Origin: Polaromonas sp.
GTDB taxonomy: Bacteria > Pseudomonadota > Gammaproteobacteria > Burkholderiales > Burkholderiaceae_C
DNA length: 50,214 bases
Direction: 5' to 3'
Assembly: GCA_021731285.1 (NCBI GenBank)
Contig: JAKFXR010000054.1
Location: 1 to 50,214, forward strand
Shown here: positions 36,578 to 44,413 of the stretch, one piece after another
Layout: every line of letters starts with the position of its first letter
Numbering within the stretch: position 1 is the first letter of the stretch
Made by a program: the position numbers and the translations under genes
Notes under the pieces: model-generated
Database searches by the model: none
Told to the model about the DNA's origin: nothing
What the model saw: only the letters and a program-made list of their open reading frames with translations

Positions 36578-36680
36578 GGGCGCATTGCGTCGTTGCAGCC
36601 CCAAGAAAATCCTCACGACCCTGAAGGTCGCTCCGGTTTTCTTCGGGCACCCGCGCCTCGCACTGCATCCCGCTCGCTAC
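36578..36680. repeat. Imperfect inverted-repeat element, copy B
   Basis: GGGCGCAT at 36578-36585, then AAGAAAA (36603-36609) pairing with TTTTCTT (36637-36643), enclosing ATCCTCA and the hairpin CGACC-ctgaa-GGTCG (36616-36630) followed by CTCCGG. CTGCATCCCG closes the right side. The layout equals the element at 28643-28735, but the stem bases differ on both sides together. It lies between the thiolase and alpha/beta hydrolase genes. Confidence 0.7.
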
Positions 36681-36715
36681 GCCCTGCGGTGACAGTAGTT
36701 ATTCTGGAGGCAAAC

Positions 36716-37615
36716 ATGCAAAAGCAGATTCTTCAATCCGGTTCCCTGCAACTAGCGCTGCGTGTCTATGAGGCGGCAGGTACGGCGCGTGCCAGCGTCG
36801 TCATAGGCGGCGCCATGGGTGTGCGTCAGGACTACTACGCGCCGTTTGCCGGATGGCTCTCCAGCCAGGGTTATCGCGTCACCACGTTTGACTACCGGGG
36901 CTCGGGTGAGTCTCTGCCCGACACGGCCGATGGCGGCTTGCGCGGCTTCAGGGCCGATCTGCTGGATTGGGCCAGTGACTACGAAGCTGTGATCGATGCT
37001 GCCAAGGCGGCCTTGCCGGAGGCACCGCTCTATCTGCTCGGCCACAGCCTGGGCGCGCAGTTGCCGGGCTTTTTGAACAACCAGCGCAAGGTCGACGGCA
37101 TGCTCAGCGTTGCCGCTGGCAGTGGTTACTGGCGCGACAACGCGCCGCAGCTCAAGCGCATGGTGCTGTACTTCTGGTATGTGCTGGTGCCCGTGGCCAC
37201 GCGCCTGTTTGGCTATTTTCCGGGGCGCAAGCTGCGCAAGGTGGGCGACCTGCCGGCGGGTGTGATGATGCAGTGGCGCAAATGGTGCCTGGACCCGCAG
37301 TACAGCGTAGGCGCAGAAGGCGAGTCTGCGCGCCGTAGCTATGGGCGGGTGACGTTTCCCGTGCTGGCGCTGTCCATCACCGATGATGAACTGATGACCT
37401 GGCGCGGCACGCAAAACCTGATCAACCTGTATGTCAATGCGCCGCGCAGCTTTGAACGCATCTCCCCGGCGGAACTGCAGGTCCGTCGCATCGGCCACTT
37501 CGGGTTCTTTCGCGAGCAATTCAGCCAGAGCCTGTGGCCGCGCACGGCGCAAAGTCTCGAGCGCATGGGACTGGCGTCTGCTCTGCCGGCAAAGGTCGCC
37601 AGCATGACTGGCTGA
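36716..37615 (+). CDS. Alpha/beta fold hydrolase
   Basis: A 299-residue hydrolase. ATG 36716 follows CTGGAGG; the frame is open further upstream but only through a dispersed repeat. The oxyanion region is VVIGGAMGVRQDYYAPFA, TTFDYRGSGES follows, and the nucleophile elbow is LLGHSLGAQLPGF with S111. A C-terminal histidine is in RIGHFGFFREQF. The sequence resembles the predicted hydrolases of COG4757, of unknown substrate. Position between a thiolase and a thioesterase gene suggests an ester or lipid substrate, but this is inference. Confidence 0.87.
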   Translation: MQKQILQSGSLQLALRVYEAAGTARASVVIGGAMGVRQDYYAPFAGWLSSQGYRVTTFDYRGSGESLPDTADGGLRGFRADLLDWASDYEAVIDAAKAALPEAPLYLLGHSLGAQLPGFLNNQRKVDGMLSVAAGSGYWRDNAPQLKRMVLYFWYVLVPVATRLFGYFPGRKLRKVGDLPAGVMMQWRKWCLDPQYSVGAEGESARRSYGRVTFPVLALSITDDELMTWRGTQNLINLYVNAPRSFERISPAELQVRRIGHFGFFREQFSQSLWPRTAQSLERMGLASALPAKVASMTG

Positions 37616-37642
37616 AGCGGCCGACTGCTGGATACTTTGCGC

Positions 37643-38467
37643 ATGAACCTTCATCCACTCGACGCCGCCTTGCGCCTTGCGCCATCGGGCGAGCCTGGCA
37701 GCTATACCGGTGCCAGCAGCCCCGCATACTGGAACATGGTCGGCCCCTTTGGCGGTACGACGGCGGCCACCGCCATGCATGCCGTGATGCAACACCCCGG
37801 CAGGCTGGGCGAGCCGATTGCGTTAACCGTCAACTACGCCAGTGCCCTGCTGGCAGGGCCTTTCTCAGTCAAGGCCACGCCTGTCAGAACCAACCGGTCC
37901 ACCCAGCACTGGACTGTCTCGCTGTCGCAGCCCGATGCTGCGGGCGTGGACAGTGTGGCCATGACGGCCAGCCTGGTGACCGCCGTACGCCGCCAGACCT
38001 GGGGCGTGAACGACACGCCCATGCCAGAGGCCGGACCGCCCGATGCCGCTGCACGTTTTGATTTTTCCGGAGGCGTTGAATGGATCAAGCGTTACGAGAT
38101 ACGCCCCTTGTCGGGGCTGATTCCCAGGACCTGGGATGGCGGCGGCGAGGACAGTCTGAGCCGCCTTTGGGTGCGTGACGATCCGCCGCGCCCGCTCGAC
38201 TTTGTGTCCCTGTCCGCGCTGTCCGACATTTTTTTTCCGCGCGTGTGGCTGCGCCGCGCTACCCACGTGCCGGTGGGCACGGTGTCCATGACAGTTCACT
38301 TTCATGCAGACGGCGCGCAACTGGCTGAATGCGGCGACGGTTTTTTGCTGGGCCAGGCCAGAGCTCAGGCTTTCCGCAACGGGTTTTTTGACCAGACGGC
38401 GCAGTTGTGGAGTGAGAGCGGCACGCTGCTGGTTACAACGAATCAGATTGTCTACTACAAGGAATGA
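37643..38467 (+). CDS. Acyl-CoA thioesterase (TesB-like/4HBT_3 family)
   Basis: A 274-residue double-hotdog protein. ATG 37643 is used, with a TTG at 37637 as alternative. WNMVGPFGGTTAATAMHAVM near residue 30 corresponds to the N-terminal hotdog with its acyl-binding loop; DFVSLSALSDIFFPRVWLR and VSMTVHFHADGAQLAE belong to the second hotdog, and GFFDQTAQLWSESGTLLVTTNQ is the usual TesB-type ending in which the Asp/Gln pair act in catalysis. It hydrolyses acyl-CoA to free acid and CoA in related proteins. It follows the hydrolase gene by 27 bp. Confidence 0.87.
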   Translation: MNLHPLDAALRLAPSGEPGSYTGASSPAYWNMVGPFGGTTAATAMHAVMQHPGRLGEPIALTVNYASALLAGPFSVKATPVRTNRSTQHWTVSLSQPDAAGVDSVAMTASLVTAVRRQTWGVNDTPMPEAGPPDAAARFDFSGGVEWIKRYEIRPLSGLIPRTWDGGGEDSLSRLWVRDDPPRPLDFVSLSALSDIFFPRVWLRRATHVPVGTVSMTVHFHADGAQLAECGDGFLLGQARAQAFRNGFFDQTAQLWSESGTLLVTTNQIVYYKE

Positions 38468-38469
38468 TG

Positions 38470-38570
38470 TGGCCCCCACGCTTGTCACTTCGTGTACTGC
38501 GCTGCCCCCCGAGGGGGCCGCTGCGCCTGCGGGCTGGCGAAGCCAGACCCGCGGCCCCTGCTGGCTTTAA
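38470..38570. repeat. GC-rich hairpin repeat, copy 2
   Basis: Contains GCCCCC-cga-GGGGGC (38504-38518) and CTGGC-gaa-GCCAG (38534-38546), followed by CCCGCGGC. Inverted relative to the repeat at 25151-25230, whose reverse complement has the same order of a C/G stem, GGC-AAAGCCGG and CCGCGGC. It occupies most of the 169-bp gap between the thioesterase and enoyl-CoA hydratase genes. Confidence 0.65.
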
Positions 38571-38636
38571 GGCAGAGTCAATTCACGCGTCCGAGTCACC
38601 ACACGTTTCAACAACCCCCTAACTCCCGGAGCTTCC

Positions 38637-39413
38637 ATGAGCGATTCAACCCAGGCCGTCCTGGCCCACACCGAAAACAACGTGATGACCATCACGCTGA
38701 ACCGTGTGGACAAGAAAAACTCCATCACTTCGGCCATGTATGCGGCCATGGCCGATGCGCTGGAGGCGGCCAGCCTGGATGCCGGCGTGCGCGTTGTTGT
38801 CATCCAGGGTCACGAGAGCATTTTCTCGGCCGGCAATGACATTGGCGACTTTCTCAATGGCCCGGCTGCGACTGCCGATTCACCCGTCTTTCGCTTTCTG
38901 CGTGGCATCAGCAGCTTTCCCAAGCCGCTGGTAGCCGCAGTGTGCGGGCCGGCGGTGGGCATTGGCACCACCATGCTGCTGCACTGCGACCTGGTCTACG
39001 CGGGGGATAACGCCGCGTTCTCCCTGCCTTTCGTCAATCTGGGCTTGTGCCCTGAAGCCGGTTCAAGCTTTCTGGTGCCCCAGCTCATGGGATACGCCCG
39101 GGCGGCTGAAGCTCTGCTGCTGGGAGAGCCCTTCATGGCCGAAGCTGCGCTGGAGATGGGATTGATCAACCGCATCGTGCCACCGCTGGAAGCCAATGCC
39201 CTGGCACAAAGACAGGCCCAAAAGCTGGCCGCCAAGCCGCTCAGTTCCCTGGTGGAGACCAAGCGCCTGATGAAAAAAAGCCAGGCAGGCGTGGTCGCCG
39301 AGCGCATCACCGAAGAGGCTGTCAGCTTTGGCCGCATGCTCAAGGAGCCGGCGGCGCGCGAGGCTTTCAGTGCCTTCATGGGCAAGCGCAAGCCGGACTT
39401 CAGCCAGATTTGA
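38637..39413 (+). CDS. Enoyl-CoA hydratase/isomerase family protein
   Basis: A 258-residue crotonase-fold protein. NVMTITLNRVDKKNSITSAM starts the fold, the oxyanion hole is formed by IFSAGNDIGDFL and AVCGPAVGIGTTMLLHCDL, and FVNLGLCPEAGSSFLVPQLMG has a glutamate at the position of the second catalytic acid. The usual first catalytic glutamate seems not obvious, so isomerase rather than hydratase activity is possible. It is a stand-alone enzyme separate from the hydratase domain of the large bifunctional protein, perhaps for unsaturated or branched acyl-CoA. It ends the co-directional run, with a repeat upstream. Confidence 0.9.
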   Translation: MSDSTQAVLAHTENNVMTITLNRVDKKNSITSAMYAAMADALEAASLDAGVRVVVIQGHESIFSAGNDIGDFLNGPAATADSPVFRFLRGISSFPKPLVAAVCGPAVGIGTTMLLHCDLVYAGDNAAFSLPFVNLGLCPEAGSSFLVPQLMGYARAAEALLLGEPFMAEAALEMGLINRIVPPLEANALAQRQAQKLAAKPLSSLVETKRLMKKSQAGVVAERITEEAVSFGRMLKEPAAREAFSAFMGKRKPDFSQI

Positions 39414-39432
39414 TGATCAAAATCGGCAGTAC

Positions 39433-39473
39433 GCCCTTTTGTGACAAGGAAGTATTGCTACCAAAAACGTAGC
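39433..39473 (+). repeat. Interspersed element copy 5
   Basis: GCCCTT, 18 nt, GCTAC, 7 nt (CAAAAAC), GTAGC. The inner stem extends to 8 bp on each side (39454-39461 and 39469-39476), the best hairpin of the set. The lead-in AAAATCGGCAGTAC matches copy 1. It lies just after the enoyl-CoA hydratase gene, in the 127-bp gap before the histidine kinase. Confidence 0.82.
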
Positions 39474-39540
39474 AATTTTCCGGACCCGGCGTCGCTAAGC
39501 TGCGGTTGGGGCGCGATGTGAGCGGCGCTAAACTCCGCTG

Positions 39541-40926
39541 ATGGATTTGCCCCGTCCGCCATCGCCCAACATAGCGCCGCCTCCGGACAGCGATGTCAGG
39601 GTCTGCAAGGAGTGGGTGGAAGCGCGCCTCATGCTCAACTTCATGCGCAATGGCCGGCCTGCATTGCATGCGGCATCAACCGTCATTCCCATCATGGTGG
39701 CCATTTTGTACGGTGACGTGGACCACCTGGCGCTGGCTTGTTGGGCATTCGCCGCGGTGATGATTACCTTGGCCCGCTACCGGGTGGTCAATCTGTACTA
39801 CCGTGACTACGTCGGTCAAGGCGGAGCACGGCTGCAGGCCTTCATGTCGCGTTATAGCTGGACCTGGACCGTCAGCGCGGTGGTCTGGGGTTCGTCGATG
39901 TTTGTCTATTTTCGCAAGGCGCCCATTGATGACCAGTTCCTCTGCGTGATCGCACTGGTGGGCATGGCTGGCTTTGCCGTGGGCGCATTTTCGGCTTCGC
40001 TGCGCTGCTTTTTCGGCTACACCAGCGGGCTGGCGCTGAGCATGCTGGCCGCGCTGGCTTACAGCGTGGCGATGGACACACCCGTCGTCACGGTGACCAC
40101 CTATAGCCTGGCGGTGCTGGTGCTGATTTACTGGATGGCCATACGCCTGGCTGGGAGGCGATTTCACGAGGTGCAAAGGGCCAATCTTGAGCTGCAGTTT
40201 TCCAACGCGGCGCTGATTGCTTCGCTGACCGAACAAACCCGTGCGGCCATGCAGGCGGTGGAAAGCAAAAACCGCTTCATTGCCAATGCCACCCACGATT
40301 TGCGGCAACCGGTGCATGCACTGGGTCTGTACGCCGACTGGCTGCAGGCCGAACCGGAATTTGCCAGCCAGATTGCGCCCAAGATTGTGCAGTCCACCCG
40401 TGCGGTCAACGAGCTGTTCAATTCCCTGTTCGATCTGGCCAAGCTGGATGCCAGTGTCATTGATGTGCGCTGGGAGTGTGTGGACTTGCCATCGCTGGTG
40501 GCAGAGCTGGAGTTGCAATATGCTCCGCTGGCGCAGGAAAAAGGTCTGGCCTTGCGTACCCGCGTGGTCGGGGCGCAGGTGTGGTCGGACCGCGTGCTGC
40601 TCAAACGGCTGCTGGGCAACCTGCTGTCCAATGCGATTCGCCATACCGCCGGCGGGGGCGTGTTGCTGGCTGTTCGCCACAGCCGCGATGCTGCCCGTGT
40701 GGAAGTGTGGGACACCGGCATAGGCATTCCCGAAGAAGAGCAAACAGCCATCTTCGACGAGTTTTACCGTGTCGCGCGGCACAACGGCACGGAAGATGGT
40801 TTCGGGCTGGGCCTGGCCATCGTCTCCCGCTTGTGTGAGGCGCTCAAGCACCGCCTGAGCGTACGCTCGCGTGTCGGGCGGGGGTCTGTGTTCCGGCTGG
40901 ATTTTCCGGTGGGGGAAGGCGCCTAG
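39541..40926 (+). CDS. Membrane-bound sensor histidine kinase
   Basis: A 461-residue kinase. The N-terminal half (about 40-205) has five or six membrane helices and no large periplasmic domain, so the signal is likely sensed in or near the membrane. A coiled-coil linker (EVQRANLELQFSNAALIASL) leads to the dimerisation box FIANATHDLRQPVHALGLY with phosphorylated H252. The ATPase domain has NLLSNAIRHT, VWDTGIGIPEEEQ and GFGLGLAIVSRL. HDLRQP at the H-box is typical of kinases paired with LuxR-type regulators, and such a regulator gene lies convergent, ending 32 bp away, which is the likely partner. Confidence 0.92.
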   Translation: MDLPRPPSPNIAPPPDSDVRVCKEWVEARLMLNFMRNGRPALHAASTVIPIMVAILYGDVDHLALACWAFAAVMITLARYRVVNLYYRDYVGQGGARLQAFMSRYSWTWTVSAVVWGSSMFVYFRKAPIDDQFLCVIALVGMAGFAVGAFSASLRCFFGYTSGLALSMLAALAYSVAMDTPVVTVTTYSLAVLVLIYWMAIRLAGRRFHEVQRANLELQFSNAALIASLTEQTRAAMQAVESKNRFIANATHDLRQPVHALGLYADWLQAEPEFASQIAPKIVQSTRAVNELFNSLFDLAKLDASVIDVRWECVDLPSLVAELELQYAPLAQEKGLALRTRVVGAQVWSDRVLLKRLLGNLLSNAIRHTAGGGVLLAVRHSRDAARVEVWDTGIGIPEEEQTAIFDEFYRVARHNGTEDGFGLGLAIVSRLCEALKHRLSVRSRVGRGSVFRLDFPVGEGA

Positions 40927-40958
40927 CATCAGGCACCCTGGATAAGCTGCGACGCTTG

Positions 40959-41543
40959 CTACAGCAGGCCGTGTGTGCGGGCCAGGTGGCTGGCCTGGGA
41001 GCGGCTTTTGACGTTGAGCCGGCGAAACAGGCGCCACAAATGGACCTTGACCGTGTGCTCGCTGATCTGCAGCTCGGCCGCGATGTCGCGGTTGCTCATG
41101 CCCTTGTCCAGCATCACCAACAGTTGCTTCTGGCGTTTGGAGAGTTTTTCTGTTTCGGCGCTGCTTTCCGGGTCAGCACTGTCGTCCATGAAGGTTTTCA
41201 GCACCTTGGTGATTTCCGTGGCGCCCGATGATTTTTCAATGTAGACGTCTGCACCGGCCTCGAGCGACAGATCCCGGTAGTCGTCAGCGGGCGCGGCGGA
41301 CAGCACCACAATCGGTACCTCGGCAAACAACTGGCGCAACTCGCGCACCCCCGAGACGCCATGGCTGTCGGGCAGCTTCAGGTCCAGGCAAATGAAATCA
41401 GGCATGCCGTGCTGCACCACGGCCGGGCCGACGGCCGCCAGCCGGTCCAGTTCGGTCACGCTGGCCGTGGGGCTGATGCGGCGAATCAGCATCACAACGG
41501 CTTCGCGCATGAGGGGGTGGTCGTCGACGACAAAGATACGCAT
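40959..41543 (-). CDS. LuxR/NarL-family response regulator
   Basis: A 194-residue regulator started at ATG 41543 (MRIFVVDDHPLMREAVVML); a longer frame adds 13 residues without family match. The receiver has D7, D8 and phosphoacceptor D54 in FICLDLKLPDS, VLSAAPADD and YIEKSSGA with the conserved lysine. The C-terminal helix-turn-helix is LSKRQKQLLVMLDKGMSN, RDIAAELQISEHTVKVHLWRLFRRLNV. It is convergent with the adjacent kinase gene, so the two probable partners are transcribed from separate promoters. Confidence 0.93.
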   Translation of the reverse strand: MRIFVVDDHPLMREAVVMLIRRISPTASVTELDRLAAVGPAVVQHGMPDFICLDLKLPDSHGVSGVRELRQLFAEVPIVVLSAAPADDYRDLSLEAGADVYIEKSSGATEITKVLKTFMDDSADPESSAETEKLSKRQKQLLVMLDKGMSNRDIAAELQISEHTVKVHLWRLFRRLNVKSRSQASHLARTHGLL

Positions 41544-41675
41544 TGAAAGTGGCGCAAGCCTGCTCAGTGATGGGAAAAGCAAGCATACCCGGCCAACCTT
41601 GCCTTGGCGAGGGGCTGGGTCATAAACAAGGGCATTTTGTGGCCGCAGAGCCCCGGCCCGGAGAGAAGGCGCGGG

Positions 41676-42971
41676 TCAGCCCTTGCTTGCCGCCAGTTGA
41701 CCCAGCGCCGCGTCCACGGCAGCGACATCCACCCCGGCGACCGGTTTGAGCGCTCCAGACGCGGCCATTCCCTGGCTTTGCAGCAGGGCGATGGCCTGCG
41801 CCGCCTCGCGGGGCGAGTCATAGCCGGGGCTTTGCAGCAGCAATTGCCCCTGGGCGTCCAGCAGTTTGAAGTGGAATTTGCCATCGGCCTCGCGGTATTG
41901 CTTGAAGGCCGAGGTGGCGGCCCGGGCGACCTTGCCTGCTTGGGTCCCTGCCTGCGTGGCCAGGCTGCGCAGGCCCACGGCCTGGCGCAACTCGCGCATG
42001 AACGGGGTGGCCAGGCGGCGCGCTTTTTCTGCGCCTGCCTGAAGGGTGGCTTCAATCTTCGCGGGGTCCTTCATCAGGGCCAGGTAGTTGGCCCGCATGG
42101 GGGCGATCTCGCGGTCAATCCGCTCGAACAGCAGCTGTTTCGCCTCTCCCCAGCCTATGCCTGCGGCATAGGCCTTGCGCAGCGCGGCAGTTTCGTCGTC
42201 GCTGGCAAAAGCCTGATAAATCTGGAACAGCGCCGAGCCTTCGACTTCCTTGGGCTCACCGGGCGCGCGCGAATCGGTCACGATGCCATTGATGAGTTTT
42301 TGAAGCTGCTCGCGCGGCGCGAACAGCGGAATGGTGTTGTCATAACTCTTGCTCATCTTGCGGCCGTCGGTACCCGGCAGCAGCGCGACCGACTCTTCAA
42401 TCAGGGCCTGCGGCAGGACAAAGTGCTCGCCGTACAGATGGTTGAAGCGCTGCCCCATGTCCCGCGCCATTTCAATGTGCTGGATCTGGTCGCGGCCCAC
42501 CGGCACCTGGTGCGCCTTGAACATCAGGATGTCGGCACCCATGAGCACCGGGTACATGAACAGGCCGGCACTGACGTCAGCGTCGGGGTCGTTCCCGGCA
42601 GCGGCGTTTTTGTCAACCGAGGCCTTGTAGGCGTGGGCGCGGTTGAGCACACCCTTGGCCGTGACGCAGGTCAGCAGCCAGGTGAGTTCGGGAATTTCGG
42701 GGATGTCCGACTGCCGGTAGAAAGTCACCCGCTCCGGGTCCAGCCCGGCCGCCAGCCAGCTCGCGGCGATCTCCAGCGTGGAGCGCTGGATGCGCGCCGG
42801 TTCGTCGCATTTGATGAGGGCGTGGTAGTCGGCCAGAAAATAAAAACTCTCGGCGCCGTCCCCGGTGCTGGCGGCCACCGACGGCCGGATCGAGCCGACA
42901 TAGTTGCCCAGGTGGGGCGTGCCGGTGGTGGTGATGCCGGTGAGGAAGCGTTGGGGTTTCAGTTTGCTCAT
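41676..42971 (-). CDS. trpS: Tryptophan--tRNA ligase with C-terminal DUF1508-like extension
   Basis: A 431-residue class I aminoacyl-tRNA synthetase. The HIGH-like site is TGTPHLGNYVGS (H20), and the KMSKS loop is at residues 205-209 in DGRKMSKSYDN. Typical TrpRS is about 330-350 residues. Here about 90 extra residues follow: from 358 to about 392 the stretch KFHFKLLDAQGQLLLQSPGY resembles one repeat of the YegP/DUF1508 domain, joined by an alanine-rich linker. The synthetase charges tRNA-Trp in the cytoplasm; the role of the extension is unknown. The gene precedes nothing on its strand for 132 bp and follows the M50 protease gene by 18 bp, so the two are likely co-transcribed. Confidence 0.95.
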   Translation of the reverse strand: MSKLKPQRFLTGITTTGTPHLGNYVGSIRPSVAASTGDGAESFYFLADYHALIKCDEPARIQRSTLEIAASWLAAGLDPERVTFYRQSDIPEIPELTWLLTCVTAKGVLNRAHAYKASVDKNAAAGNDPDADVSAGLFMYPVLMGADILMFKAHQVPVGRDQIQHIEMARDMGQRFNHLYGEHFVLPQALIEESVALLPGTDGRKMSKSYDNTIPLFAPREQLQKLINGIVTDSRAPGEPKEVEGSALFQIYQAFASDDETAALRKAYAAGIGWGEAKQLLFERIDREIAPMRANYLALMKDPAKIEATLQAGAEKARRLATPFMRELRQAVGLRSLATQAGTQAGKVARAATSAFKQYREADGKFHFKLLDAQGQLLLQSPGYDSPREAAQAIALLQSQGMAASGALKPVAGVDVAAVDAALGQLAASKG

Positions 42972-42989
42972 GCAGGTGCCAGCGTAGGG

Positions 42990-43667
42990 TTAAAAAATCC
43001 AGCTGAAAGGTATCAGTGCGAGTCCCAGGAGGTGGAAGGAAAGATTCATCATGGGCTCCATCCACAACGGCCCAAAGACCTGGAGAACGATCAAGCCTAA
43101 AACGACAAAGAAGCCGAAGGGCTCGACACGGGCCAGATACTGTCCATACTTCCACGGAAGTATTCCCACCGCGACCCTGCCACCATCGAGAGGCGGCAGG
43201 GGAAACAGGTTCAATACTGCAAGCGCAATATTGACGCGTATTCCCGCTTGCGCCATCTGTACGAAGAAATCCTCTGAACTACCCGGTTGTCTCAGAGCCA
43301 AAAATAGCATCGCCCACAAAAACGCCTGAATGAAATTAACTCCCGGCCCTGCCAACGCGACCCAAATCATGTCGCGCTTGGGGTTGCGCAGGTTGCCAAA
43401 TCGAACGGGAACGGGTTTGGCATAACCCAGGATGAATGGTCCTCCGGGAATTGCGAACGTTGTCAGATACATCAGCGCCGGCATCACGATGGTGCCCACC
43501 GGGTCGATGTGTTTGACGGGGTTGAGCGTCACACGTCCCAGCATCCAGGCCGTGTTGTCGCCAAAGTGACGCGCCACATAGCCGTGGGCGGCTTCATGCA
43601 CGGTGATGGCAAACAGCACGGGCAGCGCGTAAATGGCGACGGTCTGAATCAGGTTGGCGATATCCAT
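42990..43667 (-). CDS. Site-2 protease family (M50) membrane metallopeptidase
   Basis: A 225-residue membrane protein. The zinc site HExxH is H24-E-A-A-H28 in ITVHEAAHGYVARHFGD within the first membrane helix, and the third ligand is in NLFPLPPLDGGRV. GPGVNFIQAFLW and three further hydrophobic segments complete the core. Short M50 members like this lack PDZ domains and their substrates are mostly unknown. It is encoded between a YciO-like gene and trpS on the same strand. Confidence 0.92.
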   Translation of the reverse strand: MDIANLIQTVAIYALPVLFAITVHEAAHGYVARHFGDNTAWMLGRVTLNPVKHIDPVGTIVMPALMYLTTFAIPGGPFILGYAKPVPVRFGNLRNPKRDMIWVALAGPGVNFIQAFLWAMLFLALRQPGSSEDFFVQMAQAGIRVNIALAVLNLFPLPPLDGGRVAVGILPWKYGQYLARVEPFGFFVVLGLIVLQVFGPLWMEPMMNLSFHLLGLALIPFSWIF

Positions 43668-43724
43668 ATGGCAATTGTCTCAGACGCGCGTCTTACGCTT
43701 GAGGCAGTGGTTCATGTGACATGG

Positions 43725-43745
43725 ATCCCGGATCAGGTCCGGGAT
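43725..43745. repeat. Perfect 8-bp inverted repeat
   Basis: ATCCCGGA (43725-43732) and TCCGGGAT (43738-43745) with a 5-nt loop. It lies between the yciO-like stop and the M50 start on the - strand. No U-run follows on the - strand, so a simple terminator is not clear; it may be an RNA structure or another dispersed repeat. Confidence 0.6.
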
Positions 43746-43756
43746 GACAAGATTGT

Positions 43757-44392
43757 TCAGAGCCCCAAAGCGGCCAGGTCTCCGCGTCCCTGCCGCAACA
43801 CCACCGGCTCACCGCCGTCGCCCATGGGTGTCAGGTCGATCACGGTGGTGGGCTCGTCCGGGCAGGCTCCTGCGTCAATCACGGCCGCCAGTTCATGCTC
43901 ATACCGGTTGCGGATGTCATGCGCGTCATGGATGGCCTCGGTTTCGCCCGGTGGAATGAGTGTCGTGGCGAGCAGCGGCGCACCGTGCAGTTCCAGCAGG
44001 GTCTGCAGCGTCTTGTGCGCTGGCACGCGCAGGCCAATGGTCTTGCGCGAAGGATGGCTCAGGCGGCGCGGCACTTCCTTGCTGGCTTCAAGGATGAAGG
44101 TGTAGGACCCGGGCGTGGCAGCCTTGATCAGGCGGAACTGCCGGTTGTCCACGCGTGCGTAGTTGGCCAGCTCGCTCAGGTCGCGGCACAGCAGCGTCAG
44201 GTGGTGCTTGTCGTCCACACCGCGGATGCGGCGCAGGCTGTCCGCCGCAGCCTTGTCGTCCAGGTGGCAGACCAGCGCGTAACTGGAGTCTGTGGGCACA
44301 GCCACCACCGCGCCGCGCACCAGCAGTGCCACCGCCTGTTTGAGCAGGCGGGTCTGCGGGTTGTCGGGATGAATGTCAAAAAACTGTGCCAT
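43757..44392 (-). CDS. L-threonylcarbamoyladenylate synthase-like protein (YciO/Sua5/YrdC family)
   Basis: A 211-residue protein of the YrdC fold. VPTDSSYALVCHLDD near residue 34, DDKHHLTLLCRDLSELANYA, PGSYTFILEASKEVPRRL and RKTIGLRVPAHK form the nucleotide-binding core; the K-R-x8-K-type pattern of YrdC is altered to DDKHHLTLL, as in YciO. True YrdC/Sua5 makes threonylcarbamoyl-AMP for tRNA t6A; YciO has at most weak activity in studied cases. It is followed on the - strand by a short inverted repeat and the M50 gene. Confidence 0.88.
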   Translation of the reverse strand: MAQFFDIHPDNPQTRLLKQAVALLVRGAVVAVPTDSSYALVCHLDDKAAADSLRRIRGVDDKHHLTLLCRDLSELANYARVDNRQFRLIKAATPGSYTFILEASKEVPRRLSHPSRKTIGLRVPAHKTLQTLLELHGAPLLATTLIPPGETEAIHDAHDIRNRYEHELAAVIDAGACPDEPTTVIDLTPMGDGGEPVVLRQGRGDLAALGL

Positions 44393-44413
44393 GTCAGGGT
44401 CCTGTGTGTGGCC

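Noticed and set aside
36512..36715. An extended N-terminus for the alpha/beta hydrolase
   Set aside because: It would start inside the thiolase gene and pass through a dispersed repeat; ATG 36716 has a good ribosome-binding site.
41604..43100. A 498-codon open frame on the + strand opposite trpS and the M50 gene
   Set aside because: It is antisense to well conserved trpS, has no family motifs and is rich in His, Arg and Gln as expected from the complement of GC-rich codons.
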